Notes under the pieces: generated by a model | What the model saw: only the letters and a program-made list of their open reading frames with translations | Database searches by the model: none | Told to the model about the DNA's origin: nothing | Shown: positions 17,435 through 25,950 of the stretch, piece by piece | Layout: the number at the start of each line of letters is the position of its first letter | Position numbering within the stretch: position 1 is the first letter of the stretch | Assembly (NCBI RefSeq): GCF_000368865.1 | Contig: NZ_KB849727.1 | Coordinates: forward strand, 551,194-615,193 | DNA length: 64,000 bases | Direction: 5' to 3' | Source: Acinetobacter bouvetii DSM 14964 = CIP 107468 | Lineage (GTDB): Bacteria; Pseudomonadota; Gammaproteobacteria; Pseudomonadales; Moraxellaceae | Position numbers and translations under genes: made by a program

Positions 17435-18151
17435 ATGTCGAACGATCAATTAGACCAGCAAGTCGTAGAGCTGGACAATTTAAGCGAACAGCGTGAAATC
17501 GTGACGTTTATGCGCCGCTCAACTCCGCTGAACACCTCTCAACGTACTGCGCTTGAACAATATGGTCACTTAATTTTGGAATATCCTGTCGGCGATTTAC
17601 GTCAGCATTTCGAACACCCTGAGCGTCCGCTGACGGTTGAAATTGGTTTCGGTATGGGCCGTTCATTAGTCCTGATGGCTAAAGCAAACCCGGAACGCAA
17701 CTTTGTCGGCATTGAAGTGCATGTGCCGGGTATTGCACAATGTGTTTTTGAAGCCGGGATGTCTGAGCTGAAAAACTTGCGCGTCTTAGATGCCGATGCC
17801 ATTCAAGTGCTGCGCGAAATGCCTGACAACAGCATCAATACCGTACAGCTATATTTCCCTGATCCATGGCAGAAGAAACGCCACTTCAAACGCCGCTTCG
17901 TATCGCATGACCGTATGCCACTGGTAGAGCAAAAGCTGGAACTCGGCGGCACTTTCCATGCCGCAACTGACTGGGAACCCTACGCTGAATGGATGCTGGA
18001 TGTGCTGGACAACCGTCCAAATTTAGAAAATGTGGCAGGCAAAGGCAACAGCTACCCGCGCCCGGACTGGCGTCCGCAAACTAAATTTGAACGCCGCGGC
18101 TTAGAAGCTGGGCATAAGATTAATGACTTCCTTTTTAAGAAAATCGGTTAA
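17435..18151 (+). CDS. trmB: tRNA (guanine-46-N7)-methyltransferase
   Basis: A 238-residue S-adenosylmethionine-dependent enzyme forming m7G46 in the tRNA variable loop. The sequence shows VEIGFGMGRSLVLMAK (SAM loop), NFVGIEVHVPGI, and VQLYFPDPWQKKRHFKRR, the TrmB signature, followed by TDWEPYAEWML and PRPDWRPQTKFERRG near the end. The ATG at 17435 gives the usual length; the frame is open 19 codons further upstream. It is monocistronic with a strong terminator. Confidence 0.96.
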   Translation: MSNDQLDQQVVELDNLSEQREIVTFMRRSTPLNTSQRTALEQYGHLILEYPVGDLRQHFEHPERPLTVEIGFGMGRSLVLMAKANPERNFVGIEVHVPGIAQCVFEAGMSELKNLRVLDADAIQVLREMPDNSINTVQLYFPDPWQKKRHFKRRFVSHDRMPLVEQKLELGGTFHAATDWEPYAEWMLDVLDNRPNLENVAGKGNSYPRPDWRPQTKFERRGLEAGHKINDFLFKKIG

Positions 18152-18156
18152 TTGCC

Positions 18157-18202
18157 AAAGCATAAAAAAAAGCGCTCCATTGAGCGCTTTTTTTTATGCT
18201 TT
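18157..18202. terminator. Long bidirectional terminator between trmB and the aldehyde dehydrogenase gene
   Basis: A 46-base near-perfect palindrome. The inner stem GCGCTC/GAGCGC has a four-base loop, flanked by eight As and eight Ts, and outer arms AAAGCAT/ATGCTTT. It serves both convergent genes. Confidence 0.9.
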
Positions 18203-18217
18203 AAATGGGAAGTTCAT

Positions 18218-19645
18218 TTAACGGATAAACAAACGGTAAATCAGCTTCTGAATAAATGTTCCATAAGGCGGATAAATCAGCTTCATCAAACTGAATTTGG
18301 GCCGTACAAAAACTGACTTGGCATGGCTGAAGGTTTTAAAACCCTCATGTCCGTGATAATGCCCCATGCCTGAAGCGCCAATACCGCCAAACGGCATATC
18401 TTCCATCCCTGCAGTCATCAGTGTTTCATTCAGGCAAACGCCGCCGCTGTGCGTTTCATGCAGTACCTTCTGCTGTTCTGCTTTGTCATAGCCAAAATAA
18501 TACAAAGCCAAAGGGCGTTCACGCGCATTGACATATTCAATCGCCTCATCAATCTGTTGATAGCAGACAATCGGCAAAATCGGCCCAAAGATTTCATTTT
18601 GCATCAGCGCCATATCATCATTGACATTCGTCACTACAACATGCGGCATACGGCGCCCATCCGGCGCAGCATGCTCCTGAACAAGCTGCGCGCCTTTGGC
18701 ATGCGCATCAGTGAGATAATGCTGCAGCCGCTCAAACTGACGCACATTCACAATAGCTGTATAGTCAGGATTGCCTTCAATGCTGTTTGGGTAAAACTGC
18801 TTAAGCGCATCCATATAAGCCTGAATAAAGGCATCTTGCTGACTGCTGTGCACCAGCACATAATCTGGCGCCACACAGGTCTGGCCTGCATTCATGGTTT
18901 TACCGAAAGCAATGCGGCGGGCGCTCTCTTTTAAATCTGCATTCTGCGCAACAATAGAAGGCGACTTGCCTCCAAGCTCTAAGGTGACTGGCGTTAAATT
19001 GTCTGCCGCAGCATGCAATACATGCGAAGCAATTGAAGTCGCCCCTGTAAATAGCAAGTGATCAAAAGGCAAATGGGTAAACTGCTGCGCAATTTGTGCA
19101 TTGCCTGTAATTACAGTGACATGACTTTCCCTAAAATTGTCCGCAATCAGCCTTTTAAACAGTACAGAAAAGTCCGGGGTAAATTCACTCATTTTCAGCA
19201 TGACATTATTGCCAGCAGCCAGTGCCTGAGCCAGCGGACCTACAGCTAAAAATAATGGATAATTCCAAGGCACAATCACGCCAACCACGCCCAAAGGCTG
19301 ATACAGCACATAGCCTTTAGCAGGCTGGAACAAGATACCGACATCGCGCTTGCTGGGCTTCATCCATTTTTTCAAGTATTTCAAGCTGTGCTTAATGCCG
19401 TTTAAGCTGGTCATTACTTCAAATAATCGGGTTTCATCGGCACTGCGGTTGGAAAAGTCGCGGCTGATTGCGGCAGCGATCTCGTCTTGGTGATCAACCA
19501 GCATTTGGTAAAGGGTCTGTAAATTCTGTTTGCGCTGTTCATAGCTGGGGTAGCTTTGCGCTTTAAATGCCAATTTCTGCTGTGTAAAAATCTGCTCTAA
19601 AGCAGCGCTATTCCCTGCTTGCGCCTGCTGCTGTTCCATTGCCAT
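18218..19645 (-). CDS. Class 3 aldehyde dehydrogenase (coniferyl aldehyde dehydrogenase type)
   Basis: A 475-residue NAD(P)-dependent aldehyde dehydrogenase. It shows VIVPWNYPLFLAVGPLAQAL, the general-base Glu in VTLELGGKSP and the catalytic Cys in NAGQTCVAPDY, with FGPILPI and MPFGGIGASGMG near the C-terminus. The short, C-terminally hydrophobic form (FSLMKLIYPPYG) is the class 3 / coniferyl aldehyde dehydrogenase (CalB) type, with a possible membrane-associating tail. AAGGAA precedes the ATG. It lies 71 bases after the GMC oxidoreductase gene in the same direction, so an alcohol-to-aldehyde-to-acid sequence is likely. The real substrate is not evident. Confidence 0.88.
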   Translation of the reverse strand: MAMEQQQAQAGNSAALEQIFTQQKLAFKAQSYPSYEQRKQNLQTLYQMLVDHQDEIAAAISRDFSNRSADETRLFEVMTSLNGIKHSLKYLKKWMKPSKRDVGILFQPAKGYVLYQPLGVVGVIVPWNYPLFLAVGPLAQALAAGNNVMLKMSEFTPDFSVLFKRLIADNFRESHVTVITGNAQIAQQFTHLPFDHLLFTGATSIASHVLHAAADNLTPVTLELGGKSPSIVAQNADLKESARRIAFGKTMNAGQTCVAPDYVLVHSSQQDAFIQAYMDALKQFYPNSIEGNPDYTAIVNVRQFERLQHYLTDAHAKGAQLVQEHAAPDGRRMPHVVVTNVNDDMALMQNEIFGPILPIVCYQQIDEAIEYVNARERPLALYYFGYDKAEQQKVLHETHSGGVCLNETLMTAGMEDMPFGGIGASGMGHYHGHEGFKTFSHAKSVFVRPKFSLMKLIYPPYGTFIQKLIYRLFIR

Positions 19646-19716
19646 GCATTTTTCCTTTATTTAATCTTTGCAAAATAGGTGTATTTCAATCTTCGTCAGT
19701 ACCGTGCTTTGCCTGA

Positions 19717-21330
19717 TCAAGCCACATCTTTATAAATCTGGCTCTGACGAATCAAATCCACTGCTTTTTCAGCAATCATCACCACAGGCGCATTCGTGTT
19801 GCCATTCACAACTGTGGGCATAATAGAGGCATCAATGACCCTTAACTGGCCAATGCCGTACACGCGCAGCTCCGGATCAACGACCGCCATTTCATCGATG
19901 CCCATTTTACAGCTGCCTACAGGATGGTACACCGTATCCACCCGCGCCCTTAAAATATTGCGGATATCATCATCTGTATGCACATCCGCAGTAAATAAAT
20001 CCTGCTTATACAGTTCAGATAAAGATGGAGACTGCATTAGCTGCTGTGTCAGCTTATAGCCTTGAACCAAGTCCTCCACATCACCGGCATCGCCTAGAAA
20101 GTTCGGATCGATTTTTAGCGGATCGGTAATTTTATTGCCGCTCAGCTGCACACTGCCCCGGCTCCGCGGATTCAATAAGCACACATGGCAGGATAAGCCA
20201 TGGCTGGCGTGGAATTTACGCGCATGATCATCAACAAGCGCCATCACAAAATGCAGCTGCAAATTTGGAATGTCCAATGCAGGATCGCTTTTTAAGAAGC
20301 CGCCGCACTCCGCAAAGTTGGATGCAATCATGCCGCGGCGTTCGCTGCGGTAACGCTTAATCTGCTTGATCATCCCCAAGGAGCCAGACATGGACACACC
20401 AAATGTATTGGCGGTATCTTTCACGGTATAGCCGAAAATAAAATCAGGGTGATCATGAAAGTTTTTACCGACGCCTGGCAAATGGTGCTTCACTTCAATT
20501 TGATGCTCATTCAATTCCGCCTGATCGCCAATTCCTGACAGCATCAGAATTTGCGGAGACTGAATTGCTCCTGCGCACAGCAGCACTTCTTTACGCGCAT
20601 GCAGCTGTTTGATTTGCCCTGCATGCTGCACTTCCACACCCGCCGCTATTTTGTTCTCGATCAGAATTTTATGTGTTATGGCCTGTGTCAGCACGATTAA
20701 ATTCGGGCGGCTTAAGTGCGGAAAAAGATAGCCCCGGGCCACACTGCAGCGCTCACCGTTCACATGGGTCACTTGATATACGCCCAAACCTTCCTGTTCT
20801 GCGCCATTAAAATCATCCAGAACTTTATAGCCTTGCGCTTCCGCTGCAGCCATATAGCGCTGATGGATCGGATTGTCGGTACGCACATCACTGACTGAAA
20901 GCGGCCCTGCATTGCCATGAAATTCATTTTCAATGCGTTCATTATTTTCAGATTTGATAAAGTACGGCAGCACCTCGTCATACGACCAGCCTGCATTTCC
21001 CAATGCTGCCCAATGATCATAATCGGCGCGGTTTCCGCGGATGTAAATCATGGCATTAATGCCGGATGATCCGCCGAGGCATTTGCCGCGCGGCTGATAG
21101 CTTTTTCGGCCATTCAGGCCTGCCTGAGGCACCGTTTCAAAGGCCCAGTTATTGATTTTTGTTGGCAGGCTTACAACACAGGCCGCAGGAATATTCACCG
21201 TCCAGCTGTCGCCTTGCCCCCCAGCTTCCAGCAGGCAAACAGAAATATTCGGGTCTTCCGTTAAACGGCTGGCCAATACACTGCCGGCACTGCCTCCGCC
21301 GATAATAATGTAGTCAAATTCCTTTTGCAT
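19717..21330 (-). CDS. GMC-family alcohol/choline dehydrogenase-like flavoprotein
   Basis: A 537-residue FAD enzyme of the glucose-methanol-choline family. The ADP-binding loop GGGSAGS is at residues 11-17, PS00623-like GKCLGGSSGINAMIYIRG at about 83-100, and the second signature GAIQSPQILMLSGIG near 250-265. The C-terminal active-site pair is YHPVGSCKMG with VVNGNTNAPVVMIAEK. It resembles AlkJ-type alcohol dehydrogenases and BetA; no betaine genes are nearby and the partner is an aldehyde dehydrogenase of the aromatic/aliphatic type, which favours an alcohol substrate over choline. It is probably peripheral on the inner membrane. Confidence 0.87.
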   Translation of the reverse strand: MQKEFDYIIIGGGSAGSVLASRLTEDPNISVCLLEAGGQGDSWTVNIPAACVVSLPTKINNWAFETVPQAGLNGRKSYQPRGKCLGGSSGINAMIYIRGNRADYDHWAALGNAGWSYDEVLPYFIKSENNERIENEFHGNAGPLSVSDVRTDNPIHQRYMAAAEAQGYKVLDDFNGAEQEGLGVYQVTHVNGERCSVARGYLFPHLSRPNLIVLTQAITHKILIENKIAAGVEVQHAGQIKQLHARKEVLLCAGAIQSPQILMLSGIGDQAELNEHQIEVKHHLPGVGKNFHDHPDFIFGYTVKDTANTFGVSMSGSLGMIKQIKRYRSERRGMIASNFAECGGFLKSDPALDIPNLQLHFVMALVDDHARKFHASHGLSCHVCLLNPRSRGSVQLSGNKITDPLKIDPNFLGDAGDVEDLVQGYKLTQQLMQSPSLSELYKQDLFTADVHTDDDIRNILRARVDTVYHPVGSCKMGIDEMAVVDPELRVYGIGQLRVIDASIMPTVVNGNTNAPVVMIAEKAVDLIRQSQIYKDVA

Positions 21331-21463
21331 TTTGTTTTCCTTTGATTTTTATTTTTCATGTCTGTCTTTTATTTTAATAGCATATATCTGTAAAAAACGT
21401 CATCACGTATTTCACTTAAAGGTCATTTTTTTATATAAACAGCTGCTGAACCTAAAGATGATT

Positions 21464-22156
21464 TTACTTACCCGCAATAAAACCCTGATAGCATAAAATT
21501 TGCGTAAATGAAGACATCTGCTTAAAGCCGGCTTCTTGCAACAGCGCCAAAGTGTCCAATTCCGTTAAAGCATAAAAATCGTCATTCATCCGATGCAGCA
21601 TAGCTTGTGTTTGCTTTTCCGCCAAACCGTTCATTTCACACAGCCGCTTTAAGGCCATCGCTTCCTGCTGGTCATGAAACTGCATTAAATCAAATGTCAA
21701 AAAAATCCCGCTGGATTTCAAACATTGCTGTGCGCCCTGCAAGAAACCCAGTTTTTCGCAAAAAGGAACGAAGTGCGTTACCAGTACCGAAAGCACGGCA
21801 TCAAAACCTCCCTGCTCAGTCAATGCCGTATGCGGGCCCAAAACAAAATTTACCCGCTGATCGGCATTCCACGGCGCCGCATAGTGCCGCGCTTTTTCCA
21901 GCATCGGCTGGGACAATTCTGTCACGGTAAATCTGCACTTCGGAAAAGCCTGCAGCAGATAACCCAATTCATAGCCAGTCCCTGCACCAATAATCAGCAC
22001 ATTGGATTTCTCTGGCAGATATCCCTGTAAAATTGCCAAGATCTGCTGATGCGCCAGCTCATAGCCCGGAATCAATTTTCGAATATGCTGGTCATAACCA
22101 TCAACCACCTGCTGACTGCTAAAATCCTTTGCCAAAATCCGCTCCTTCTCAAGCAC
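21464..22156 (-). CDS. Class I SAM-dependent methyltransferase
   Basis: A 230-residue cytoplasmic protein. Motif I is VLIIGAGTGYELGYLL at about residues 53-68, followed by TVTELSQPMLEKAR with the acidic residue for the ribose, and VNFVLGPHTAL then FDAVLSVLVTHF for motifs II-III. The fold is that of small-molecule methyltransferases (UbiE/SmtA group). The substrate is unknown. It ends 133 bases upstream of the GMC gene start and follows the DUF2520 gene by 24 bases, suggesting a shared transcript with the latter. Confidence 0.83.
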   Translation of the reverse strand: MLEKERILAKDFSSQQVVDGYDQHIRKLIPGYELAHQQILAILQGYLPEKSNVLIIGAGTGYELGYLLQAFPKCRFTVTELSQPMLEKARHYAAPWNADQRVNFVLGPHTALTEQGGFDAVLSVLVTHFVPFCEKLGFLQGAQQCLKSSGIFLTFDLMQFHDQQEAMALKRLCEMNGLAEKQTQAMLHRMNDDFYALTELDTLALLQEAGFKQMSSFTQILCYQGFIAGK

Positions 22157-22180
22157 CTGCCATTAATTGTTTCAATAAAA

Positions 22181-22957
22181 TCATGAGTGATGCCGTTTTA
22201 AAATTTGTTCGCTCAGAAGTGCATAAACCGCTTTCAAATCTTGACGCTGTGATTGTTCCAGCATTTCTGCATGCATGGCGATAATATTTTTGTCTCCCCG
22301 CATGGCTGGGCCTGTCTGCATTGCCTTAGGATCAGCTGCAGTGGCTTTTTGCGCGGTTTCCAATATCAGCGGATACAGCAGGCTGAAATCGACCTGCTGC
22401 GCATCGACAACCTGTTTCGCCATGTCGTAGCAGTAATTGGCAAAATTGCAGGCATAAACCGCCGCCAAGTGCAGGCTCAGGCGCTGCGCTGAAGTGTATT
22501 CATATACCCGCTGGCTGAGCTCATTTGCCAATGCATTCAATATGGCTGAATCCTGCAGCTCTGCAGCTTCTATAAATACCGGGGTTTGCGCCCAATCAAT
22601 TTCACGTTCAAAACTGAAGGTTTGCAAAGGATACAGCACGCCAGCTCTAGGATGAACTGCGGTTAATTTGGCAATGTCTGTGCTGCCGGATGTATGCGCA
22701 ATCAAGACTTCTGGCGCATAGCGGTGAACAGATTGAATCACGTCTGCAATTGCGCTGTCACTCACGGCAATAATCAATAAATCAATCTCGGCCTTCAAGG
22801 CACTGAATGACGTTGCCGCTTCAGCGCCCACCGCCTGCGCCAGCGCGGCTGCATGTTCATATTTCCGGCTGCAGATTTGAACAATTTGGTGCCGCTCCTT
22901 TAAAGCCCGCGCCAAATGATGCGCCACCCGCCCTGCGCCAATAAAACTGATCCGCAT
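22181..22957 (-). CDS. Rossmann-like / DUF2520 domain protein
   Basis: A 258-residue protein with an N-terminal NAD(P)-binding Rossmann fold (ISFIGAGRVAHHLARAL at 3-19) similar to pyrroline carboxylate and 6-phosphogluconate dehydrogenases. A C-terminal helical DUF2520 domain follows, with SLHLAAVYACNFANY near 165-180. Ahead of it lie HTSGS and HPRAGVLYPLQTF, the usual family landmarks. The reaction catalysed by the family is unproven. It is the upstream gene of a pair with the methyltransferase. Confidence 0.85.
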   Translation of the reverse strand: MRISFIGAGRVAHHLARALKERHQIVQICSRKYEHAAALAQAVGAEAATSFSALKAEIDLLIIAVSDSAIADVIQSVHRYAPEVLIAHTSGSTDIAKLTAVHPRAGVLYPLQTFSFEREIDWAQTPVFIEAAELQDSAILNALANELSQRVYEYTSAQRLSLHLAAVYACNFANYCYDMAKQVVDAQQVDFSLLYPLILETAQKATAADPKAMQTGPAMRGDKNIIAMHAEMLEQSQRQDLKAVYALLSEQILKRHHS

Positions 22958-22999
22958 AATTCCGCTGCATTATTAAAATGATGCCTAAGCATGCCTACA

Positions 23000-23025
23000 A
23001 AAAAAGGACGAATCAATTCGTCCTT
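23000..23025 (-). terminator. Terminator of the 347-residue lipoprotein gene
   Basis: Stem AAGGACGAA/TTCGTCCTT with a four-base loop, followed on the minus strand by a seven-T run. It isolates the downstream DUF2520 gene. Confidence 0.85.
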
Positions 23026-23121
23026 CAGATTAATTTACCGCAGCTGCATTCATCCCCGCACTTTTCAATTCAATAAGGCGCTATTGCTTGCCGCGGCAAA
23101 CAATGCTGCAGCGGCTATAAA

Positions 23122-24165
23122 TTAATTAAACAGATTGTTCAAATAGACCGTGCGCTCTTTGGTTTTTTGGATAAAGCATTTGCTGTATTGAATCGCCTGA
23201 TTCTGTGCAGACATCGCATCATTCCAATAGTCAGATTTCTTTTGGTAAGTCTCTAACTCTTTGTCATCCACCTGATGTACGCTTTTTTGCGACAGCACTT
23301 TACAGTCCACATCACGCTTTTCGAACCAATCTGACTGATCCTGCTGCTGGGAAGTTTTCTGCTCTGCCGTCAAACGGTCCCAAGCAGCGTTCAGCTTCTC
23401 TACCGAAGCATTCTGTTCACCATCAATTTCTTTTTGACGCACATCTAAGGCCTTTTGCGCCAGTTCACGCTGCGCAGTATCCTCTTCCACATATTTTTTA
23501 GACTCTTCTTTATTTTGTTCATTGGCCTTCATATATGATGCATACTGCACCGCCAATTCAGTCAAATATGCGGACTGGCTGATGACTGAATGATTTTCCA
23601 TGGTCATGCTGATCTCATCTTTATCAGACTTATCAATATGATAAATAAAATCGATGCCATTCAGACGGTCATTTTTCAAAGTCAGGCCGGCAAACGAACT
23701 GCCCAGATAATCTTGCAGCGTCGTCGTGTTATCCGCTGCTTCACCTTCACACTCCTCACACGGCGCATCCATAAACGCATTTTCAGCCCGCTTTTGCAGG
23801 CCATTTGGCAAGATTGCTGTCACTAAACTGCTGCAGTCCAAGGTTTTAGCCTGCTCAGGATTTTCCGTCTTTGTGCTGATATGGGTAATTTCAAACTTTA
23901 TATTTTTGCGGATTTTATCCAATAAGGCCTGATCTGCTTCAAAAGATGACTGGCGCAGGCGCTGATCTAAATCCTTAAGATATTCTTCCTTCAAATAATC
24001 CTGCAGCTGCTCTACATTTGCTGGCGCTGTACAGCTGAAATCTGTCACTTGCTGTGTTTTCGGTTCTTCTGAAGCGGCTTTATCTTTTTTATTTTTAAAA
24101 TAATCACAGCCTGAAAACATTGCAGTACTGCACATGAGGCCGATCATTAAGTTTTTATTTATCAT
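23122..24165 (-). CDS. Uncharacterised lipoprotein
   Basis: A 347-residue protein with a lipoprotein signal: MINKNLMIGLMCSTAMFSGC, lipidated Cys at residue 20. The mature protein is highly charged and largely helical (KEESKKYVEEDTAQRELAQK, then a predicted coiled coil to about residue 280), with cysteine pairs at about 138-141 (PCEEC) and elsewhere. I do not recognise a family. It lies 149 bases downstream of the OmpA-domain gene in the same direction. An association with the envelope is likely from the lipid anchor. Confidence 0.75.
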   Translation of the reverse strand: MINKNLMIGLMCSTAMFSGCDYFKNKKDKAASEEPKTQQVTDFSCTAPANVEQLQDYLKEEYLKDLDQRLRQSSFEADQALLDKIRKNIKFEITHISTKTENPEQAKTLDCSSLVTAILPNGLQKRAENAFMDAPCEECEGEAADNTTTLQDYLGSSFAGLTLKNDRLNGIDFIYHIDKSDKDEISMTMENHSVISQSAYLTELAVQYASYMKANEQNKEESKKYVEEDTAQRELAQKALDVRQKEIDGEQNASVEKLNAAWDRLTAEQKTSQQQDQSDWFEKRDVDCKVLSQKSVHQVDDKELETYQKKSDYWNDAMSAQNQAIQYSKCFIQKTKERTVYLNNLFN

Positions 24166-24314
24166 CTTTTAACCATACTGTTTTATAATTTTCGCGTATT
24201 AAATCAAAAACTCAGCATCTTGACCATAGCTTCTTGAAAAAACCCTGCAGCCAGTGCAAGGATTTTTCAGAATTAAAGAGCTGCTTAAAACATTACTGCA
24301 CGGCATGCATGGCG

Positions 24315-25781
24315 TTAATAAGAATATTCTTTCACACCCTGTTCATCTACTGTACGCGCCACGCCTGTATCTTTATTCAACACTTCAAACTCAATGCGGC
24401 GGTTTTTAAACCGGCCTTCCTCTGTGGCATTTTCTGCTGCCGGTTTTTCCTGCCCCATGCCGACAGCCCTCAATTGCGCCGGATCTACACCCTTGCCAAT
24501 AAGGTAATCCACAACAGCCTGGGCTCTGGCCTGAGACAATTTTTTATTGGCCGCCGCACTGCCTGTCGCATCAGTATGCCCCATTACAGTAAGTTCGACC
24601 TGCTTCGCGCGCTGCATTAAAGCGGCAGCCTGATCCAGGATTGATTTGTTGGCTTCAGGAATCTCTGCAGAGCCCGCAGCAAAATTAATAATTTGCATAT
24701 TCAATGCAGTCGCAACATCCAGTGCGCGAATATGCTCAGGATTAATTGCAGCTAGCGCCTTTTGCGCCTCAGAAATACTATTATTCACGGCTGTATTGAT
24801 ATCAACAGGTTTCTGAACCGAAATATTCATGTTTTTTGCAATTTTCTTAATGTCACCGGCTAACCGTTCAGCATCCTGCGGGTTGGCTGCTTGAATCGAC
24901 AATTGTTCACCGACCCAATTCAAGGAGACATTGGGTATGCCTTCAATAAGCTTCAATACCGATGGAATGGCATCCTGATCCGTATATACGGTATGGTAGC
25001 CAGCGTCCGCCGATGCGCCACAGCCTGCAGGACTGCTAAAAATCTGTTTCACTTGCTGCTGTAAAATATCGATATAGCTGCTGTTGTTGACATATATTTG
25101 GCAGCTGGCCAGCGCCCCCTGTTCATTCGTGCTGAGATGCAAAGATGCCGGCTGGGCCGCTGCGCTTTGCACATGAGGCCCTGCATCTTCCACGCTGTTT
25201 TTGCTCGAACAGGATTTATACCAAAACGCAGCCAGCAGCCCTAAAATGATAAGGGCTAACACAGGCAGCCATGCGCCGGATTTTTTCTCCTTAACCGCCA
25301 CTGGCGCTGCAATTTCAGGCGCTTTGTTGGCTGTTTTCCCGATTGCTGTATTAATGCCTAATGCTTCCAGTATTCCAGCAGCCCACACGGGCAAAGCGCG
25401 GTGCACTGAATCTTGCTGTGTATTGATTAAATGCACCATTGCATCCGGGTCAGCAGAACCTGCCTGATTCTCCAGTACGCCTAAGACGGGCAGAATAGAT
25501 TTGGATAATGTGCTTTCAATTTCGGGCGCAGGCGCTGCGCCGCGCAGAGAATCTAAAAACTGGGGCTTTAAGGCTGGATGGCTTTCAAATAAATCATTCA
25601 GCCGCGGATTCAGCTGATCCCTCAAACGCTCAATTAAATGGGGCTTTCCTCTTAAAATGCTCAGCAGGATGGGATAGAAAAGACTTAATGCCGTATTTTT
25701 TTCCGTAAGAAATGTGCTTTCTCCTTCCAGCACCCTTGCAGAGACTTGCTGTTTCAATATCTCAATTAAATTATTGCTCAT
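24315..25781 (-). CDS. Inner-membrane protein with periplasmic OmpA (peptidoglycan-binding) domain
   Basis: A 488-residue protein from the ATG at 25781, chosen because AAAGGAA lies just upstream; the frame is open 22 codons further. The N-terminal half (about 1-165) is a helical cytoplasmic-type domain with no Sec signal. A single membrane helix lies at about 170-188 (LPVLALIILGLLAAFWY). A BON/ArfA-like region follows, with two cysteines (ASCQIYV and AGCGA). An OmpA C-terminal domain at about 363-473 carries MGHTDATGSAAANKKLSQAR and RFKNRRIEFEV. It probably tethers an inner-membrane or cytoplasmic part to the cell wall. I recognise the OmpA domain but not the N-terminal one. Confidence 0.83.
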   Translation of the reverse strand: MSNNLIEILKQQVSARVLEGESTFLTEKNTALSLFYPILLSILRGKPHLIERLRDQLNPRLNDLFESHPALKPQFLDSLRGAAPAPEIESTLSKSILPVLGVLENQAGSADPDAMVHLINTQQDSVHRALPVWAAGILEALGINTAIGKTANKAPEIAAPVAVKEKKSGAWLPVLALIILGLLAAFWYKSCSSKNSVEDAGPHVQSAAAQPASLHLSTNEQGALASCQIYVNNSSYIDILQQQVKQIFSSPAGCGASADAGYHTVYTDQDAIPSVLKLIEGIPNVSLNWVGEQLSIQAANPQDAERLAGDIKKIAKNMNISVQKPVDINTAVNNSISEAQKALAAINPEHIRALDVATALNMQIINFAAGSAEIPEANKSILDQAAALMQRAKQVELTVMGHTDATGSAAANKKLSQARAQAVVDYLIGKGVDPAQLRAVGMGQEKPAAENATEEGRFKNRRIEFEVLNKDTGVARTVDEQGVKEYSY

Positions 25782-25901
25782 CGGCCTGTTCCTTTGCTGT
25801 TTATCGTCATTTTTATTTTGCTTATTAATTAAACAGTTTATGCCCAACGAATTCTGCTTCTGTAATTAATTGTATTGCTTCAATAATCGAATTTCACATA
25901 C

Positions 25902-25928
25902 AAAAAAAGCCAGCTGATGCTGGCTTTT
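25902..25928 (-). terminator. Terminator of the pyrB-pyrX operon
   Basis: Stem AAAAGCCAGC/GCTGGCTTTT with a short loop and a T-run on the minus strand, about 23 bases after the dihydroorotase-like gene. Confidence 0.85.
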
Positions 25929-25950
25929 CATTCAAGGACTTACTGAAGAT

